The notes under the pieces were generated by a model that saw only the letters and a program-made list of their open reading frames with translations, made no database searches and was not told where the DNA came from. From assembly GCA_026386955.1 (NCBI GenBank), contig JAPLMQ010000098.1, positions 1 to 50,717 on the forward strand: a stretch of DNA of 50,717 nucleotides. The letters are read 5' to 3'. The position numbers and the translations under genes were made by a program. Below, one piece after another: positions 41,922-49,640 of this stretch. This stretch comes from Planctomycetota bacterium. GTDB taxonomy: Bacteria; Planctomycetota; Phycisphaerae; Phycisphaerales; Phycisphaeraceae. The first letter of the stretch is position 1; each line of letters opens with the position of its first letter.

Positions 41922-41955
41922 GGGCGATTCCGTGAAGTCGCGATTGCAGACGGGA

Positions 41956-41983
41956 AGTCCCAGGCACCGCAGTGCCTGGGCTT
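41956..41983. repeat. CCCAGGCAC hairpin repeat, copy 2
   Basis: CCCAGGCAC (41959-41967) and GTGCCTGGG (41972-41980) form a 9-bp perfect stem with loop CGCA, extended by AAG and CTT. It lies between two genes of the same orientation, so it may be a repeat and not a terminator. Confidence 0.55.
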
Positions 41984-42026
41984 TGAGGACGACGTCATTG
42001 AAGGACGCGATTCAACATCTTTGACT

Positions 42027-42647
42027 TCACCACCCAAACCGCTCCTCGCGCCAGGGGTCGCCGAGCATGTGGTACCCGTTGACCTCCCAGAAGCCGGGGC
42101 GGTCGCGGTCGACCAGCTCGATCCCGGTGATCCATTTCGCGCCCTTCCAGAAGTAGAGCCGGGGGACGATCCCGCGGACGGGGGCGCCATGCTCCGCGGT
42201 GAGCGGTCGGCCGTCGTGGTGCGTCGCGAGCAGACAGTCCTCCGCGGCGAAGGCGTCGAGCGGGAGATTGGTGGTGAAGTCGTCGTTGGGCTCGCTGCGG
42301 GCGTGCTCGATCACGAACTTGGCGGCGGGCAGCGGGCGGGCGAGATCGAGCAGCGTGCGCGTGGCGACGCCGGTGAAGAGGTTGTCGAGCCGGGACCAGT
42401 GGGTGACGCAGTGGATGTCGCAGCGGACATCGACCTTGGGCAGCGCGTCGAAGGCCTTCCAGTCGAGCGTGATTTCGCGTTCGACGAGCCCGAAGATGCG
42501 CAGGCTCCACGACTCGGGCTTGATCGACGGGACCCCGCCGTAGTGGAGCACGGGCCACTTGGCGGTCAGCGTCTGCCCCGGCGGGGTGCGCGACGCGGGC
42601 TTGCCCCCGCCGCGGAGGCAATCCGGGCTGATGATGACGGCGGGCAT
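42027..42647 (-). CDS. Sulfite-oxidase-like molybdopterin oxidoreductase, 206 aa
   Basis: Single-domain member of the sulfite oxidase superfamily. SWSLRIFGLVEREITLDWKA is the typical start of the Moco-binding fold. VDVRCDIHCVTHWSRLDNLF holds the cysteine expected to ligate molybdenum. ARSEPNDDFTTNLPL, HGAPVRGIVPRLYFWKGAKW and GYHMLGDPWREERFGW complete the fold. There is no signal peptide and no dimerisation domain, so it is a cytoplasmic, YedY/SuoX-like minimal form. The SD AGGAG lies eight bases before ATG 42647. The moaC gene for its cofactor is 5 kb away. Confidence 0.85.
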   Translation of the reverse strand: MPAVIISPDCLRGGGKPASRTPPGQTLTAKWPVLHYGGVPSIKPESWSLRIFGLVEREITLDWKAFDALPKVDVRCDIHCVTHWSRLDNLFTGVATRTLLDLARPLPAAKFVIEHARSEPNDDFTTNLPLDAFAAEDCLLATHHDGRPLTAEHGAPVRGIVPRLYFWKGAKWITGIELVDRDRPGFWEVNGYHMLGDPWREERFGW

Positions 42648-42767
42648 GGGCGGGCTCCTGAATCGGTGGAGCGGCGATTTTACCGACCACGGCGCGGACG
42701 TCTTGTCGCTGTGCCCTGCGGTGAAACATGAAGTCGGCGTGGGCCGTGCGAAGGCCTTGTCTGGTGC

Positions 42768-42794
42768 CACATGTCACCGTACTCGTGACATGCG
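42768..42794 (+). repeat. Family 3 ACATGTCA hairpin, degenerate copy
   Basis: CACATGTCA and TGACATGCG flank CCGTACTCG. The upstream bases AAGGCCTTGTCTGGTGC match those beside the right copy of the 3641-3837 pair. Confidence 0.7.
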
Positions 42795-42822
42795 GATCCA
42801 CTGAACAGCGGATGGCCCAATC

Positions 42823-42977
42823 CAAGCCCATCGATCCCGACGGTACGCCGTCGGGTTCGGTGGGGTCGGTCGCACGAACACCGACCCCATCGAGATCGAC
42901 AAAGACGAATCTCCAACGACTCACCAAGACACAAACCCCACGGAACGCGACGGCGTACCATCGCGATCCGTGGGCTT
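42823..42977. repeat. Family 2 doublet with compensatory stem changes
   Basis: The left copy (42823-42867) has the perfect hairpin CCCGACGG-TACG-CCGTCGGG. The right copy (42935-42977), read on the other strand, has CGCGATGG-TACG-CCGTCGCG. The base changes on the two sides of the stem compensate at the second pair. The spacer is 67 bp. Confidence 0.75.
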
Positions 42978-43072
42978 TAGTTGCAACACAAACCCGCCGC
43001 TCGCGCAGGCGCGCGGCGGCCGTTGGATTCAAATCGTGGAGGCGCAGCCCGAACTGACCCGAACCGAGGGGC

Positions 43073-43261
43073 TTACTTCGCCGGCGGCTCGGCGGCGGCC
43101 GCGGCGGGGCCGGCCTTCACGGGCGCGGCAGCGTCGGGCACCTTCACGCGCATGCCGCATTGCCCGCAGCGCACCGCCTTCCCGCGGGCAGCCGCCGGAG
43201 CGGTCAGGATCGCGCGGCAGCGCAGGCTCGGGCAGATCAATCGGATCGTGTTCGTGGACAT
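43073..43261 (-). CDS. Small MJ0042-type zinc-ribbon protein, 62 aa
   Basis: The sequence MSTNTIRLICPSLRCRAILT continues to KAVRCGQCGMRVKVP. Two Cys pairs (C-x4-C and C-x2-C) about 20 residues apart, with the phrase ARGKxVRCxxC, match the short MJ0042/zinc-ribbon modules found at the front of many planctomycete proteins. Here the module stands alone with an Ala/Pro tail. GGAGG lies eight bases before the ATG, which supports translation. Its role is unknown. A truncated remnant of a larger protein is an alternative. Confidence 0.6.
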   Translation of the reverse strand: MSTNTIRLICPSLRCRAILTAPAAARGKAVRCGQCGMRVKVPDAAAPVKAGPAAAAAEPPAK

Positions 43262-43407
43262 GGGTCGTCCCTCCGGTCCAGATTCCGTCTCGGCGCGTGA
43301 AAGAGGCATCATCAGCTTCATCGACCCGATCGGAGCGAGGGTTAAGCTGTAGCGCCTGGGAAACCTGCGCCGTCTGACGCGCGCGATAACCCTCCGAGAA
43401 AACAGCG

Positions 43408-43451
43408 TCCGTCAAAGCCCAGGCACCGCGGTGTCTGGGCATTGACGGACG
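43408..43451. repeat. CCCAGGCAC hairpin repeat, copy 3 (about 20-bp stem)
   Basis: GTCCGTCAA at the left base pairs with TTGACGGAC at the right, and GCCCAG with CTGGGC, closed by a CAC-CGCG-GTG tip. There are only two or three unpaired positions. This is the longest hairpin of the family. Confidence 0.6.
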
Positions 43452-43562
43452 TTTGACGACCTCAACGCTTCCCAAACCGCCCCAAAGAGCAAATACCGTT
43501 CCGAAGCGATCGAAATTCACTCCCTTCGCTCGATTTTGCGTGCGGACCGCGTTTTTCAACGT

Positions 43563-43691
43563 TACAATCTGCCCATCGGGCCCTCTGGGTGGAGGGCCGC
43601 ACCACACCCGCGGAGGCCAGGACGGCCTCCGGGAGAGGGACCGGACTGTCAGCCACGGCTTGCCTCTTGGCTCATAAGTCTTTTCCCAGCC
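43563..43691 (+). promoter_or_regulatory. Putative rpoN -10 box and structured 5' leader
   Basis: TACAAT at 43563-43568 could start a leader of about 115 bases before ATG 43692. The leader holds two GC hairpins, GGCCCTC with GAGGGCC (around 43579-43597) and GGAGGCC with GGCCTCC (43612-43630). No good -35 box is visible. Confidence 0.35.
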
Positions 43692-43760
43692 ATGCGTATT
43701 GACACGGGACAACATCTGCGGATCGACCAGCGCATGAAGCTGGCCCCGCGGATGATCCCC
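43692..43760 (+). pseudogene. rpoN: rpoN 5' remnant: first 22 codons of sigma-54 region I
   Basis: From ATG 43692 the frame reads MRIDTGQHLRIDQRMKLAPR followed by MI. This is the start of sigma-54 region I, normally continued by QSMEILQLPL-like helices. Instead the frame runs into unrelated residues after base 43757. The continuation of the protein (DPREQSVRDDRENE) is found one frame over in the same bases. About 35-45 codons of region I seem to be missing. The join lies in GATGATCC, suggesting recombination at a short repeat. Confidence 0.65.
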
Positions 43761-43807
43761 GCGAGCAGAGCGTCCGCGACGACCGCGAGAACGAGCGCCC
43801 GCTGGTC

Positions 43808-45181
43808 GTGGGCGACTCCAAGGCCAGCGGCAACCAGGCCGACGACTTCGAGCGCCTCGCCAACGTCTCCGAGGAATACGGCGACTCGTGGGAATCCAAC
43901 CCCTACGACTCGGGCGACTCCTTCCGCCCGGCCCGCGACACCGGCGAGCCCGACAAGAAGCTCGAGGCGATCGCCAACACCGCCAGCCGCCCGCAGAGCC
44001 TCGCGGACCAGCTCCTCGAGCAGTGGGTCATGGTCGAGGCCCCGCCCGCGGTCGCCAAGGCGGGGGAGTACCTCATCGGCTTCATCGACGACGACGGCTA
44101 CCTCCGCACCCCGCGCGAGACGCTTCTGGCCCAGGCGCCGGCCGACATCGCCGCCGAGGAGATCGACGCCGCCTTGCCCCTGCTCCAGCAGAGCCTCGAG
44201 CCCGTCGGCATCGCCGCCCGCGACCTGCGCGAATGCCTGCTCATCCAGATCGACTCGAAGATCCACGCGGCGAACTTGTTGGCACAGCTGCGAGGCGGCG
44301 CGGGGAACGCCCGCGACGAGGACGACGAGGATTCCGATGGCCATTCCGGGGGCGCTTCCGGGGGGGGCGACTCCGATTTCTCCATCGAGCGCCGCATCGT
44401 CAGCGACTTCCTCAAGGACGTCGAGGTCAACCGCCTCCCGCGCATCGCCAAGGCCCTGGGCGTCGACGTCGAGCGCATCAAGGAGGCGTTGGGCAACCTC
44501 CGCCAGTTCCACCCGCACCCGGGGCGGCTGCTGGTCAACGAGCAGCCGCGGGCGATCATCCCCGACGCGATCGTGGAGTTCGACGAGGAGAACGACTGCT
44601 ACATCGCCCGGTTGTTCAACGGCCGCCTGCCAGCGGTCCACATCAGCCCGCAGTACTTGAAGCTCGCGAAGGACGCGCAGGTCGACCGCAAGACGCGCGA
44701 CTTCGTGGGCAACAACATCCGCACCGCCCGTTGGCTGCTCGACGCGATCCAGCAGCGACAGCACACGCTCCTGCGCGTCATCAACGTCGTGCTCGAGGCC
44801 CAGCGCGAGTTCTTCGACTTGGGCCCGCAGTCGCTCAAGCCGCTGCCCATGACGCAGGTGGCCGACCAGTTGGGCATCCACGTCGCGACGGTCAGCCGGG
44901 CGGTGAGCGGGAAGTACATCCAGACCCCGCGCGGGATCTTCCCTCTGCGCATGTTCTTCTCGGGCGGGGCGGAGACGGCCGGGGGCGAGTCGATGAGCTG
45001 GGCGGCCATGAAGGCCAAGGTCCAGGAGATCATCGACGCGGAGGACAAGGCCAACCCGCTCAGCGACGACGAGCTGGTGATCAAGCTCAAGGAGGCGGGC
45101 ATCGACATCGCCCGCCGGACCATCGCGAAATACCGCAGCGAGCTGAAGATCCCCACGGCGAGGCAGCGCCGGGTGTTCTGA
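43808..45181 (+). CDS. rpoN: RNA polymerase sigma-54 factor, regions II-III
   Basis: From GTG 43808 the frame encodes an acidic region II, the core-binding domain (SLADQLLEQWVMVEAP, EYLIGFIDDDGYLRT, LEPVGIAARDLRECLLIQID), an Asp/Ser/Gly-rich insert (about residues 170-190), the HTH (MTQVADQLGIHVATVSRAVS) and the RpoN box IARRTIAKYRSELKIP that reads the -24 element. GTG 43808 has no SD and is merely the first start codon in this frame. Upstream coding (DPREQSV...) clearly belongs to it, so as sequenced the gene is frameshifted and lacks most of region I. Confidence 0.85.
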   Translation: MGDSKASGNQADDFERLANVSEEYGDSWESNPYDSGDSFRPARDTGEPDKKLEAIANTASRPQSLADQLLEQWVMVEAPPAVAKAGEYLIGFIDDDGYLRTPRETLLAQAPADIAAEEIDAALPLLQQSLEPVGIAARDLRECLLIQIDSKIHAANLLAQLRGGAGNARDEDDEDSDGHSGGASGGGDSDFSIERRIVSDFLKDVEVNRLPRIAKALGVDVERIKEALGNLRQFHPHPGRLLVNEQPRAIIPDAIVEFDEENDCYIARLFNGRLPAVHISPQYLKLAKDAQVDRKTRDFVGNNIRTARWLLDAIQQRQHTLLRVINVVLEAQREFFDLGPQSLKPLPMTQVADQLGIHVATVSRAVSGKYIQTPRGIFPLRMFFSGGAETAGGESMSWAAMKAKVQEIIDAEDKANPLSDDELVIKLKEAGIDIARRTIAKYRSELKIPTARQRRVF

Positions 45182-45274
45182 GGCGGCGAGTCGCGGATCG
45201 ATAGGTGAATGGTCGGCTGGCCAAAGCTCGGCCGAGCCGCGTGGGTGACGGACTTCGCGCTGACGAAACCACGC

Positions 45275-46012
45275 ATGCCGCAGCTCATCACCCACCTCAC
45301 GCCTTCGCCGCGCGACGCCAAGCGGGTCGCGGTGCGCGTGAACAACAAGCCTGTCGCGACGCTGCCCGCCTCCGCGGTCGCCGAGTTGGGCCTCGCCGTC
45401 GGCGGGGCGTGGGGCGAGGCGCTGGCGGAGCGCGTGCGCGACGCCGCGGCCTTCGACGCCGCGCTGCGCAAGGCCGCGAAGCAGATCGACCGCAGGGCCC
45501 GCAGCGCCCAACAGGCCCGCGACGCGATGGCCCGCCAAGGCCTCGATGAGGCGATGGCCGGCCGGGTGATCGACCGGCTCAAGGCGCTCGGACTGATCGA
45601 CGACGCCGCACTCGGGCGGGCCCTGATCGAGGAGACGCTCGCCCGCCAGCCCGCGGGGGCCGCGCTGCTCCGGGCCAAGCTCCAACGCCGCGGACTCGAC
45701 GAGGAGATGATCAACCAACTCGTCGGTGGAGGCGATGACATCCAGCGCGACGCCGCCGCGGCGAACAGCTCGGGCGATTCTTCCGATGTGCCGCGTCCTT
45801 CGGGACTCGCCGACGCCCGCCGGCTCGCGGTGCAGACGTTGCCCAAGCTCGCCCGCTTCGACGCCGCGACGCGCCTCCGCCGGCTTGCTGGGCTGTTGGC
45901 TCGTCGTGGGTTCGACGCGGACACGATCGAGTCCGCGCTGGACGGGTTGCCGGGGCGGGAGGCGCGCGAGCCGGACGTCGATTTCGAAGCGTCGGACGAT
46001 CTGGCTGAGTGA
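45275..46012 (+). CDS. recX: RecX-family regulator
   Basis: After a strand-rich N-terminus (KRVAVRVNNKPVATLPASAV), three-helix RecX repeats appear: FDAALRKAAKQIDRRARSAQ, with VIDRLKALGLIDDAALGRAL as the classic middle repeat (RLxxxGLIDDxxxA), and KLQRRGLDEEMINQLV. A low-complexity insert near residues 150-175 precedes the last repeat (RLRRLAGLLARRGFDADTIE). RecX modulates RecA filaments. recA is not adjacent. At 245 residues it is long for the family. The start is uncertain: ATG 45209 is an in-frame alternative. Confidence 0.7.
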   Translation: MPQLITHLTPSPRDAKRVAVRVNNKPVATLPASAVAELGLAVGGAWGEALAERVRDAAAFDAALRKAAKQIDRRARSAQQARDAMARQGLDEAMAGRVIDRLKALGLIDDAALGRALIEETLARQPAGAALLRAKLQRRGLDEEMINQLVGGGDDIQRDAAAANSSGDSSDVPRPSGLADARRLAVQTLPKLARFDAATRLRRLAGLLARRGFDADTIESALDGLPGREAREPDVDFEASDDLAE

Positions 46013-46130
46013 CGGCTCTCCCCGCCCCCCTCCCCTCGATTCACCCCTCCAAACGGCCGATAAACCCCCATAGCCAGCGGGCGTTTTCGCATCCACCCAG
46101 CTCCCTCGCCCGCGGCATGGAGTCAGCCCC

Positions 46131-47426
46131 TTGGAAGCCCTGGTCGTCACACGATCGATCCCCGGCCAGGAGCGCGGCATGGGCCGGCGCGGGCTCGAGC
46201 TCCTGCGCGTCCTCGCCGACGCCGGCTACGACATCCACCTCGTCTCGCTCGTTCCCCCGGGGCAGACGCCCGAGCGGGCCCGCGACCTCCGCGGCGTCTG
46301 CCGATGGGCCCACCTCTTCGAGCACGGCGTGCGCAAGCGTCTCAGCGCCGTCATGGCCTACGCCCGCCACGGCAGCTACCTGCTCGCCCGCGACTGGCAC
46401 GCGGGCATGGCCCGCAAGGTCGCCGAGCTGTTGCCCCAGGTGCAGCTCGCGGTCTGCGTCGACGCGCTCTTCTTCGACATGATCGCCGCCGGCTCGATGG
46501 GCGCGGGCACGCTCGCGCCAGGCAAGAGGCCCACGATGCTGCTCGACCTCGCCGAGCCGATGAGCCAGCGGATGAGCACCAAGGCCCGCCAGGTCGGCCC
46601 GCCCGCGAGCTGGGTGCTGCACAACGAGGTCCTCGCCCTGCGCCGGCTGGAGGTGATCGCCGCGCAGACGGCCGACCTCACGCTCGTCGGCAACGACATC
46701 GACCTGCAGATGCTCGGGCAGCGCGTCAAGGGCGGATTCCTGCGCATGGTCGCCGACGGCGTCGACCTCAATGAGCCGCCAACGCTCCCGCAATTCGCCG
46801 GACTTCCCGACGCCATAGCCTTCTGCGGCGACCTGCTCACGCCCGCCCACCAGCGGTCGGCGACCTGGATGGCGAAGGAGGTCATGCCTCTGGTCCGCCG
46901 CGAGCGCCCATCGGCCACGCTGCGCCTGATCGGGCGCGGGTTCCGCTCGTCGATCCGCGCCCTCGCCGGTCGCCCCGGCGTCGAATTGGTCGACCTCAAC
47001 CAAGGCGGGATGACGATGCGCCTGGCGATGCTGCAGAGCGTCGCGGGGGTCGCCCCGCACCGCCAGCCGCGCGGGGCCGCCGAGGCGACGATGCTCGCAT
47101 TGGCCTGCGGACGGCCGGTCGTCGCCACGCAGGCGGCGGCGATGATCCTCCCTGGCGAGACGGCGGTCGCGCCGATCCGCGCCGACAAGCCCGGGCCCGT
47201 CTCCGAGGCGCTGGTGCGCCTTCTGACCGACCGCGGCCACGCCTTCCGCACGGGGAAGCGATCCTACGAATTGGTCGACGCCCACGCGAGCTGGCATGCG
47301 CAGTGGCGCCGCGTCGGCGGGATGTTGGTGGAGTTCAATCCCCAGGCGCGGGACACGAGCGATGCGCCCGCGCCTGCGGCGCGTGACGCGACGGCGTCTG
47401 AATCGACGCCTGTCTGTTCGCAGTGA
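46131..47426 (+). CDS. GT4-like glycosyltransferase
   Basis: GT-B fold protein of 431 residues. EALVVTRSIPGQERGMGRRG is the N-terminal strand and loop. The link region contains RMVADGVDLNEPP. The C-terminal Rossmann domain has IAFCGDLLTPAHQRSATWM, ATLRLIGRGFRSSIRALAG and the sugar-nucleotide segment PHRQPRGAAEATMLALACGR with PVVATQAAA. This resembles group 1 glycosyltransferases of exopolysaccharide clusters, though none surrounds it. It appears to start at TTG 46131, with GGAG nine bases upstream. The ATG at 46117 is in another frame. Confidence 0.75.
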   Translation: MEALVVTRSIPGQERGMGRRGLELLRVLADAGYDIHLVSLVPPGQTPERARDLRGVCRWAHLFEHGVRKRLSAVMAYARHGSYLLARDWHAGMARKVAELLPQVQLAVCVDALFFDMIAAGSMGAGTLAPGKRPTMLLDLAEPMSQRMSTKARQVGPPASWVLHNEVLALRRLEVIAAQTADLTLVGNDIDLQMLGQRVKGGFLRMVADGVDLNEPPTLPQFAGLPDAIAFCGDLLTPAHQRSATWMAKEVMPLVRRERPSATLRLIGRGFRSSIRALAGRPGVELVDLNQGGMTMRLAMLQSVAGVAPHRQPRGAAEATMLALACGRPVVATQAAAMILPGETAVAPIRADKPGPVSEALVRLLTDRGHAFRTGKRSYELVDAHASWHAQWRRVGGMLVEFNPQARDTSDAPAPAARDATASESTPVCSQ

Positions 47427-47456
47427 GACGCATTCAATTCGGGACAGGCCCTCATC

Positions 47457-47489
47457 AAGGATGGACAACTGAAGTTGTCCATCCTTTTT
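47457..47489 (+). terminator. Rho-independent terminator
   Basis: AAGGATGGACAAC (47457-47469) and GTTGTCCATCCTT form a 13-bp perfect stem with loop TGAA, followed by a T5 run. It ends the glycosyltransferase transcript and lies between it and convergent moaC. Confidence 0.9.
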
Positions 47490-47501
47490 AGTGGTCCACA
47501 C

Positions 47502-48047
47502 TCAGGGGCTCATGGGCTCTTTGCGTTTCTCGACGAGTCTCACCGCCTCGATGCGCAGGGCCTTGTCGATCGCCTTGGTCATGTCGTAGAGCGTGAGGCA
47601 GGCGACGCTCACCGCGACGAGGGCCTCCATCTCCACGCCCGTGCGCCCCGCGACGCTGGCGGACGCCCGCACCCGCAGCCGCCCCGGCGCGGCGCGGGCG
47701 AAATCGACCGTCACCTGGTCGAGCCCCAGCGTGTGGCAGAGCGGCACGAGCTCGTCGGTGCGCTTCGCGGCCAGGATTCCCGCGACCCGCGCCACCGCGA
47801 GCGCCTCGCCCTTGGGCAGGTCGCCCTTCATCACGCGGTCGAGCGTCGCGGGCTTCGCGACGAAATCGCCCTCGGCGAGCGCGACTCGGCGAAGGATCGG
47901 CTTGTGCCCGACGTCGACCATCTGGGCCTGCCCGTGGGCGTCGAGGTGGGTCAGCGCGGCGCGGCGGCGAGGGGATTTGGTTCGCTTGGGCTTGATGGCG
48001 CGGGCTCCTAAGAAGTGCGGGCGATTGTACGTGAAGCCCTTGGACAA
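47502..48047 (-). CDS. moaC: Cyclic pyranopterin monophosphate synthase
   Basis: MoaC makes cyclic pyranopterin monophosphate for molybdenum cofactor. LTHLDAHGQAQMVDVGHK, GILAAKRTDELVPLCHTLGL, GRTGVEMEALVAVSVACLTL and YDMTKAIDKA (catalytic Asp and Lys) are intact. The first start codon in frame is TTG 48047, which lacks an SD and gives an unusual Arg-rich lead. An excellent SD (AGGAG, 48009-48005) lies eight bases before an ATC codon at 47996, which would yield a 164-residue, family-sized protein. Initiation at ATC is possible. Confidence 0.92.
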   Translation of the reverse strand: MSKGFTYNRPHFLGARAIKPKRTKSPRRRAALTHLDAHGQAQMVDVGHKPILRRVALAEGDFVAKPATLDRVMKGDLPKGEALAVARVAGILAAKRTDELVPLCHTLGLDQVTVDFARAAPGRLRVRASASVAGRTGVEMEALVAVSVACLTLYDMTKAIDKALRIEAVRLVEKRKEPMSP

Positions 48048-48057
48048 CCCAGGATTT

Positions 48058-48102
48058 CAAGCCCACTGATCCCGACGGTACGCCGTCGGGTTCGGTGGGG
48101 TC
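48058..48102 (+). repeat. Dispersed hairpin repeat family 2, copy 4
   Basis: Nearly identical to the left copy at 42823, with the perfect stem CCCGACGG-TACG-CCGTCGGG. Confidence 0.75.
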
Positions 48103-48224
48103 GGGCTTGCGTCAGGTCCAGCCGCATCAGCGGACAAAGCGAGGCAACTCGTGGCACCCGTGCGCTTTTTCAATCCTCATCTCAGTAGTCATCCGCCCCC
48201 AGTGGTGCCTCTCGCGGCCTTGGG

Positions 48225-48230
48225 TAGAAT
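48225..48230 (+). promoter_or_regulatory. -10 box TAGAAT, six bases before the PEGA gene ATG
   Basis: TAGAAT-GCCGCC-ATG, with no SD. Confidence 0.5.
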
Positions 48231-48236
48231 GCCGCC

Positions 48237-48707
48237 ATGCGTCCGACGCCTTCATCCCGATCCGGCTCCCGCGCCCGCTCGCTCGCGGGGCTGCTGCTGG
48301 GCGGCTGCCTCGCCCTCGCCGCGGGGTGCGTCGAGCGCACGATCACCATCACCTCCGAGCCTGACGGGGCCTTGGTCTATCTCAACGACGAGGAAGTCGG
48401 GCGGACGCCTTTGACCGTGCCGTTCCTTTACTACGGCGTCTACGACGTGCGGCTGGAGCATGAGGGCTTCGCCCCGCTCTGGACGAAGCACGAGGCGAAG
48501 TCGCCGTGGTGGGAGACGCCCGGGCCGGACCTGGTCGCCGAGGCCGTGCCGCAAAACAAGAGCAAGTTCAACTGGCACTTCGAGCTCACGCCGCTGGGCC
48601 CGTTGGACACCGAGGCGCTGGTCGACCGTGCCCGCCAACTGCGGGCCACGCTCCAGCCGGTGAACGTCGACCCCACGACGCAGCCCGCCGACGGCGCGAA
48701 GCGCTGA
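48237..48707 (+). CDS. PEGA-domain lipoprotein, 156 aa
   Basis: A lipoprotein signal (LAGLLLGGCLALAAGC) is followed at once by a PEGA domain: TITSEPDGALVYLNDEEVGR, TPLTVPFLYYGVYDVRLEHE and GFAPL. PEGA domains are small beta-sandwiches found on surface-attached proteins. The remaining residues (WHFELTPLGPLDTEALVDRA) form a helix and a Thr/Gln-rich tail. It is probably anchored in the outer membrane with a structural or binding role. Confidence 0.8.
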   Translation: MRPTPSSRSGSRARSLAGLLLGGCLALAAGCVERTITITSEPDGALVYLNDEEVGRTPLTVPFLYYGVYDVRLEHEGFAPLWTKHEAKSPWWETPGPDLVAEAVPQNKSKFNWHFELTPLGPLDTEALVDRARQLRATLQPVNVDPTTQPADGAKR

Positions 48708-48747
48708 GCGTTCGCCGCGAGCGGCGTTGCCGCCGATCCAACTCAAA

Positions 48748-49158
48748 TCACTTCGCCTTCTCGCCCTTCCCCGGCTTCGTGCACATCGGCGGCTTGGCGA
48801 TCGCGTAGGTCTCGACGACCTTCCCGCCGATCACGTGCTCTTGGATGATCCGCTCCAGCACCGGCGGGTCGCACTGCCCGTACCACGTGCCTTCGGGGTA
48901 AACCACCGCGATCGGCCCGCCCGCGCAGACCGCCATGCAGAGCGTCTTCACCGGGTAGACATGCCCCCGGCTCGTCAGCCCCAACTGCCTCAGCCGCACG
49001 TTGAGGAAGGCCCACGCCTCCTTCATCCGCTTGCGGTCGGCGCAGCCCGCCTCCTCCGTGTCGCAGCAGAGGAAGATCTGGCGCTCGCTCGCGGCGATGC
49101 CCAGCCGCTCGGCGATGAACCTCGCCTTGTCGATCGGATTGTCGCTGATCTCACCCAC
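48748..49158 (-). CDS. Thioredoxin-fold [2Fe-2S] ferredoxin, copy A
   Basis: The 136-residue protein has [34 protein letters not shown], and [20 protein letters not shown] with GTWYGQCDP. The layout C-x(7-12)-C then C-x3-C in a thioredoxin-like fold is that of the Shethna/NuoE-like (2Fe-2S) ferredoxins. Electron-transfer partners are not evident. It starts at GTG 49158 with GAGAGG eight bases upstream. It sits directly downstream of a paralogue, sharing [11 protein letters not shown] and VLERIIQEH. Confidence 0.8.
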   Translation of the reverse strand: MGEISDNPIDKARFIAERLGIAASERQIFLCCDTEEAGCADRKRMKEAWAFLNVRLRQLGLTSRGHVYPVKTLCMAVCAGGPIAVVYPEGTWYGQCDPPVLERIIQEHVIGGKVVETYAIAKPPMCTKPGKGEKAK

Positions 49159-49178
49159 AACCCATGCCTCTCACGTCG

Positions 49179-49577
49179 TCACGCGCCCTCGCCCGCCTCG
49201 AGCGGCGCGACGGCGATCAGGTGCTCCTTCACGACGCGCCCGCCGATGAGGTGCTCCTGGATGATCCGCTCCAGCACCGCGGGCGTGCAGCGCCCGTACC
49301 ACGCCCCCTCGGGGTAGACCACCGCGATCGGCCCGCCCGTGCAGACGCGCAGGCAGTTCGCCTTCGTGCGGGCCACGCCGCCCGAATCCGCCAACCCCAG
49401 TTCCTTGAGCCGGGCCTTGAGGAACTCCCACGAGGCGAGTCCCTCCTCCTTGTCGCAGCATTTCGGCTTGCTCTGGTCGCAACACAAAAAGAGATGCCGC
49501 TTGAGCCCGGGGACGCCCAGCGTGCGGGCGATGTCGCCCTGGATCTTCAATTCGCGGCCGGTGGGGGATTGTTCCAT
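49179..49577 (-). CDS. Thioredoxin-fold [2Fe-2S] ferredoxin, copy B
   Basis: Paralogue of the next gene, 132 residues: [53 protein letters not shown] and [20 protein letters not shown] with LIGGRVV. The cluster cysteines (CC, CC and C-x3-C) are present. The NCLRVC motif is closer to the family consensus than in copy A. The two genes lie 20 bases apart on the same strand, consistent with a tandem duplication followed by divergence. The ATG is nine bases after a TACAAT box. Confidence 0.8.
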   Translation of the reverse strand: MEQSPTGRELKIQGDIARTLGVPGLKRHLFLCCDQSKPKCCDKEEGLASWEFLKARLKELGLADSGGVARTKANCLRVCTGGPIAVVYPEGAWYGRCTPAVLERIIQEHLIGGRVVKEHLIAVAPLEAGEGA

Positions 49578-49586
49578 GGCGGGCGG

Positions 49587-49592
49587 ATTGTA
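49587..49592 (-). promoter_or_regulatory. Putative -10 box TACAAT for the twin ferredoxin genes
   Basis: The minus strand reads TACAAT, nine bases, ATG. It probably drives copy B and copy A together. Confidence 0.4.
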
Positions 49593-49628
49593 CGCCAAAC
49601 CCGGGGGAAACTGGGTAGTCCAGTCCGC

Positions 49629-49634
49629 TATGAT
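49629..49634 (+). promoter_or_regulatory. -10 box TATGAT, six bases before the DUF971 ATG
   Basis: TATGAT-GCCCGC-ATG, with no SD. Confidence 0.5.
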
Positions 49635-49640
49635 GCCCGC

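Noticed and set aside
42027-48047. Molybdenum cofactor cluster (sulfite-oxidase-like gene plus moaC)
   Set aside because: The two genes are 5 kb apart with unrelated genes between them, so no shared operon is supported.
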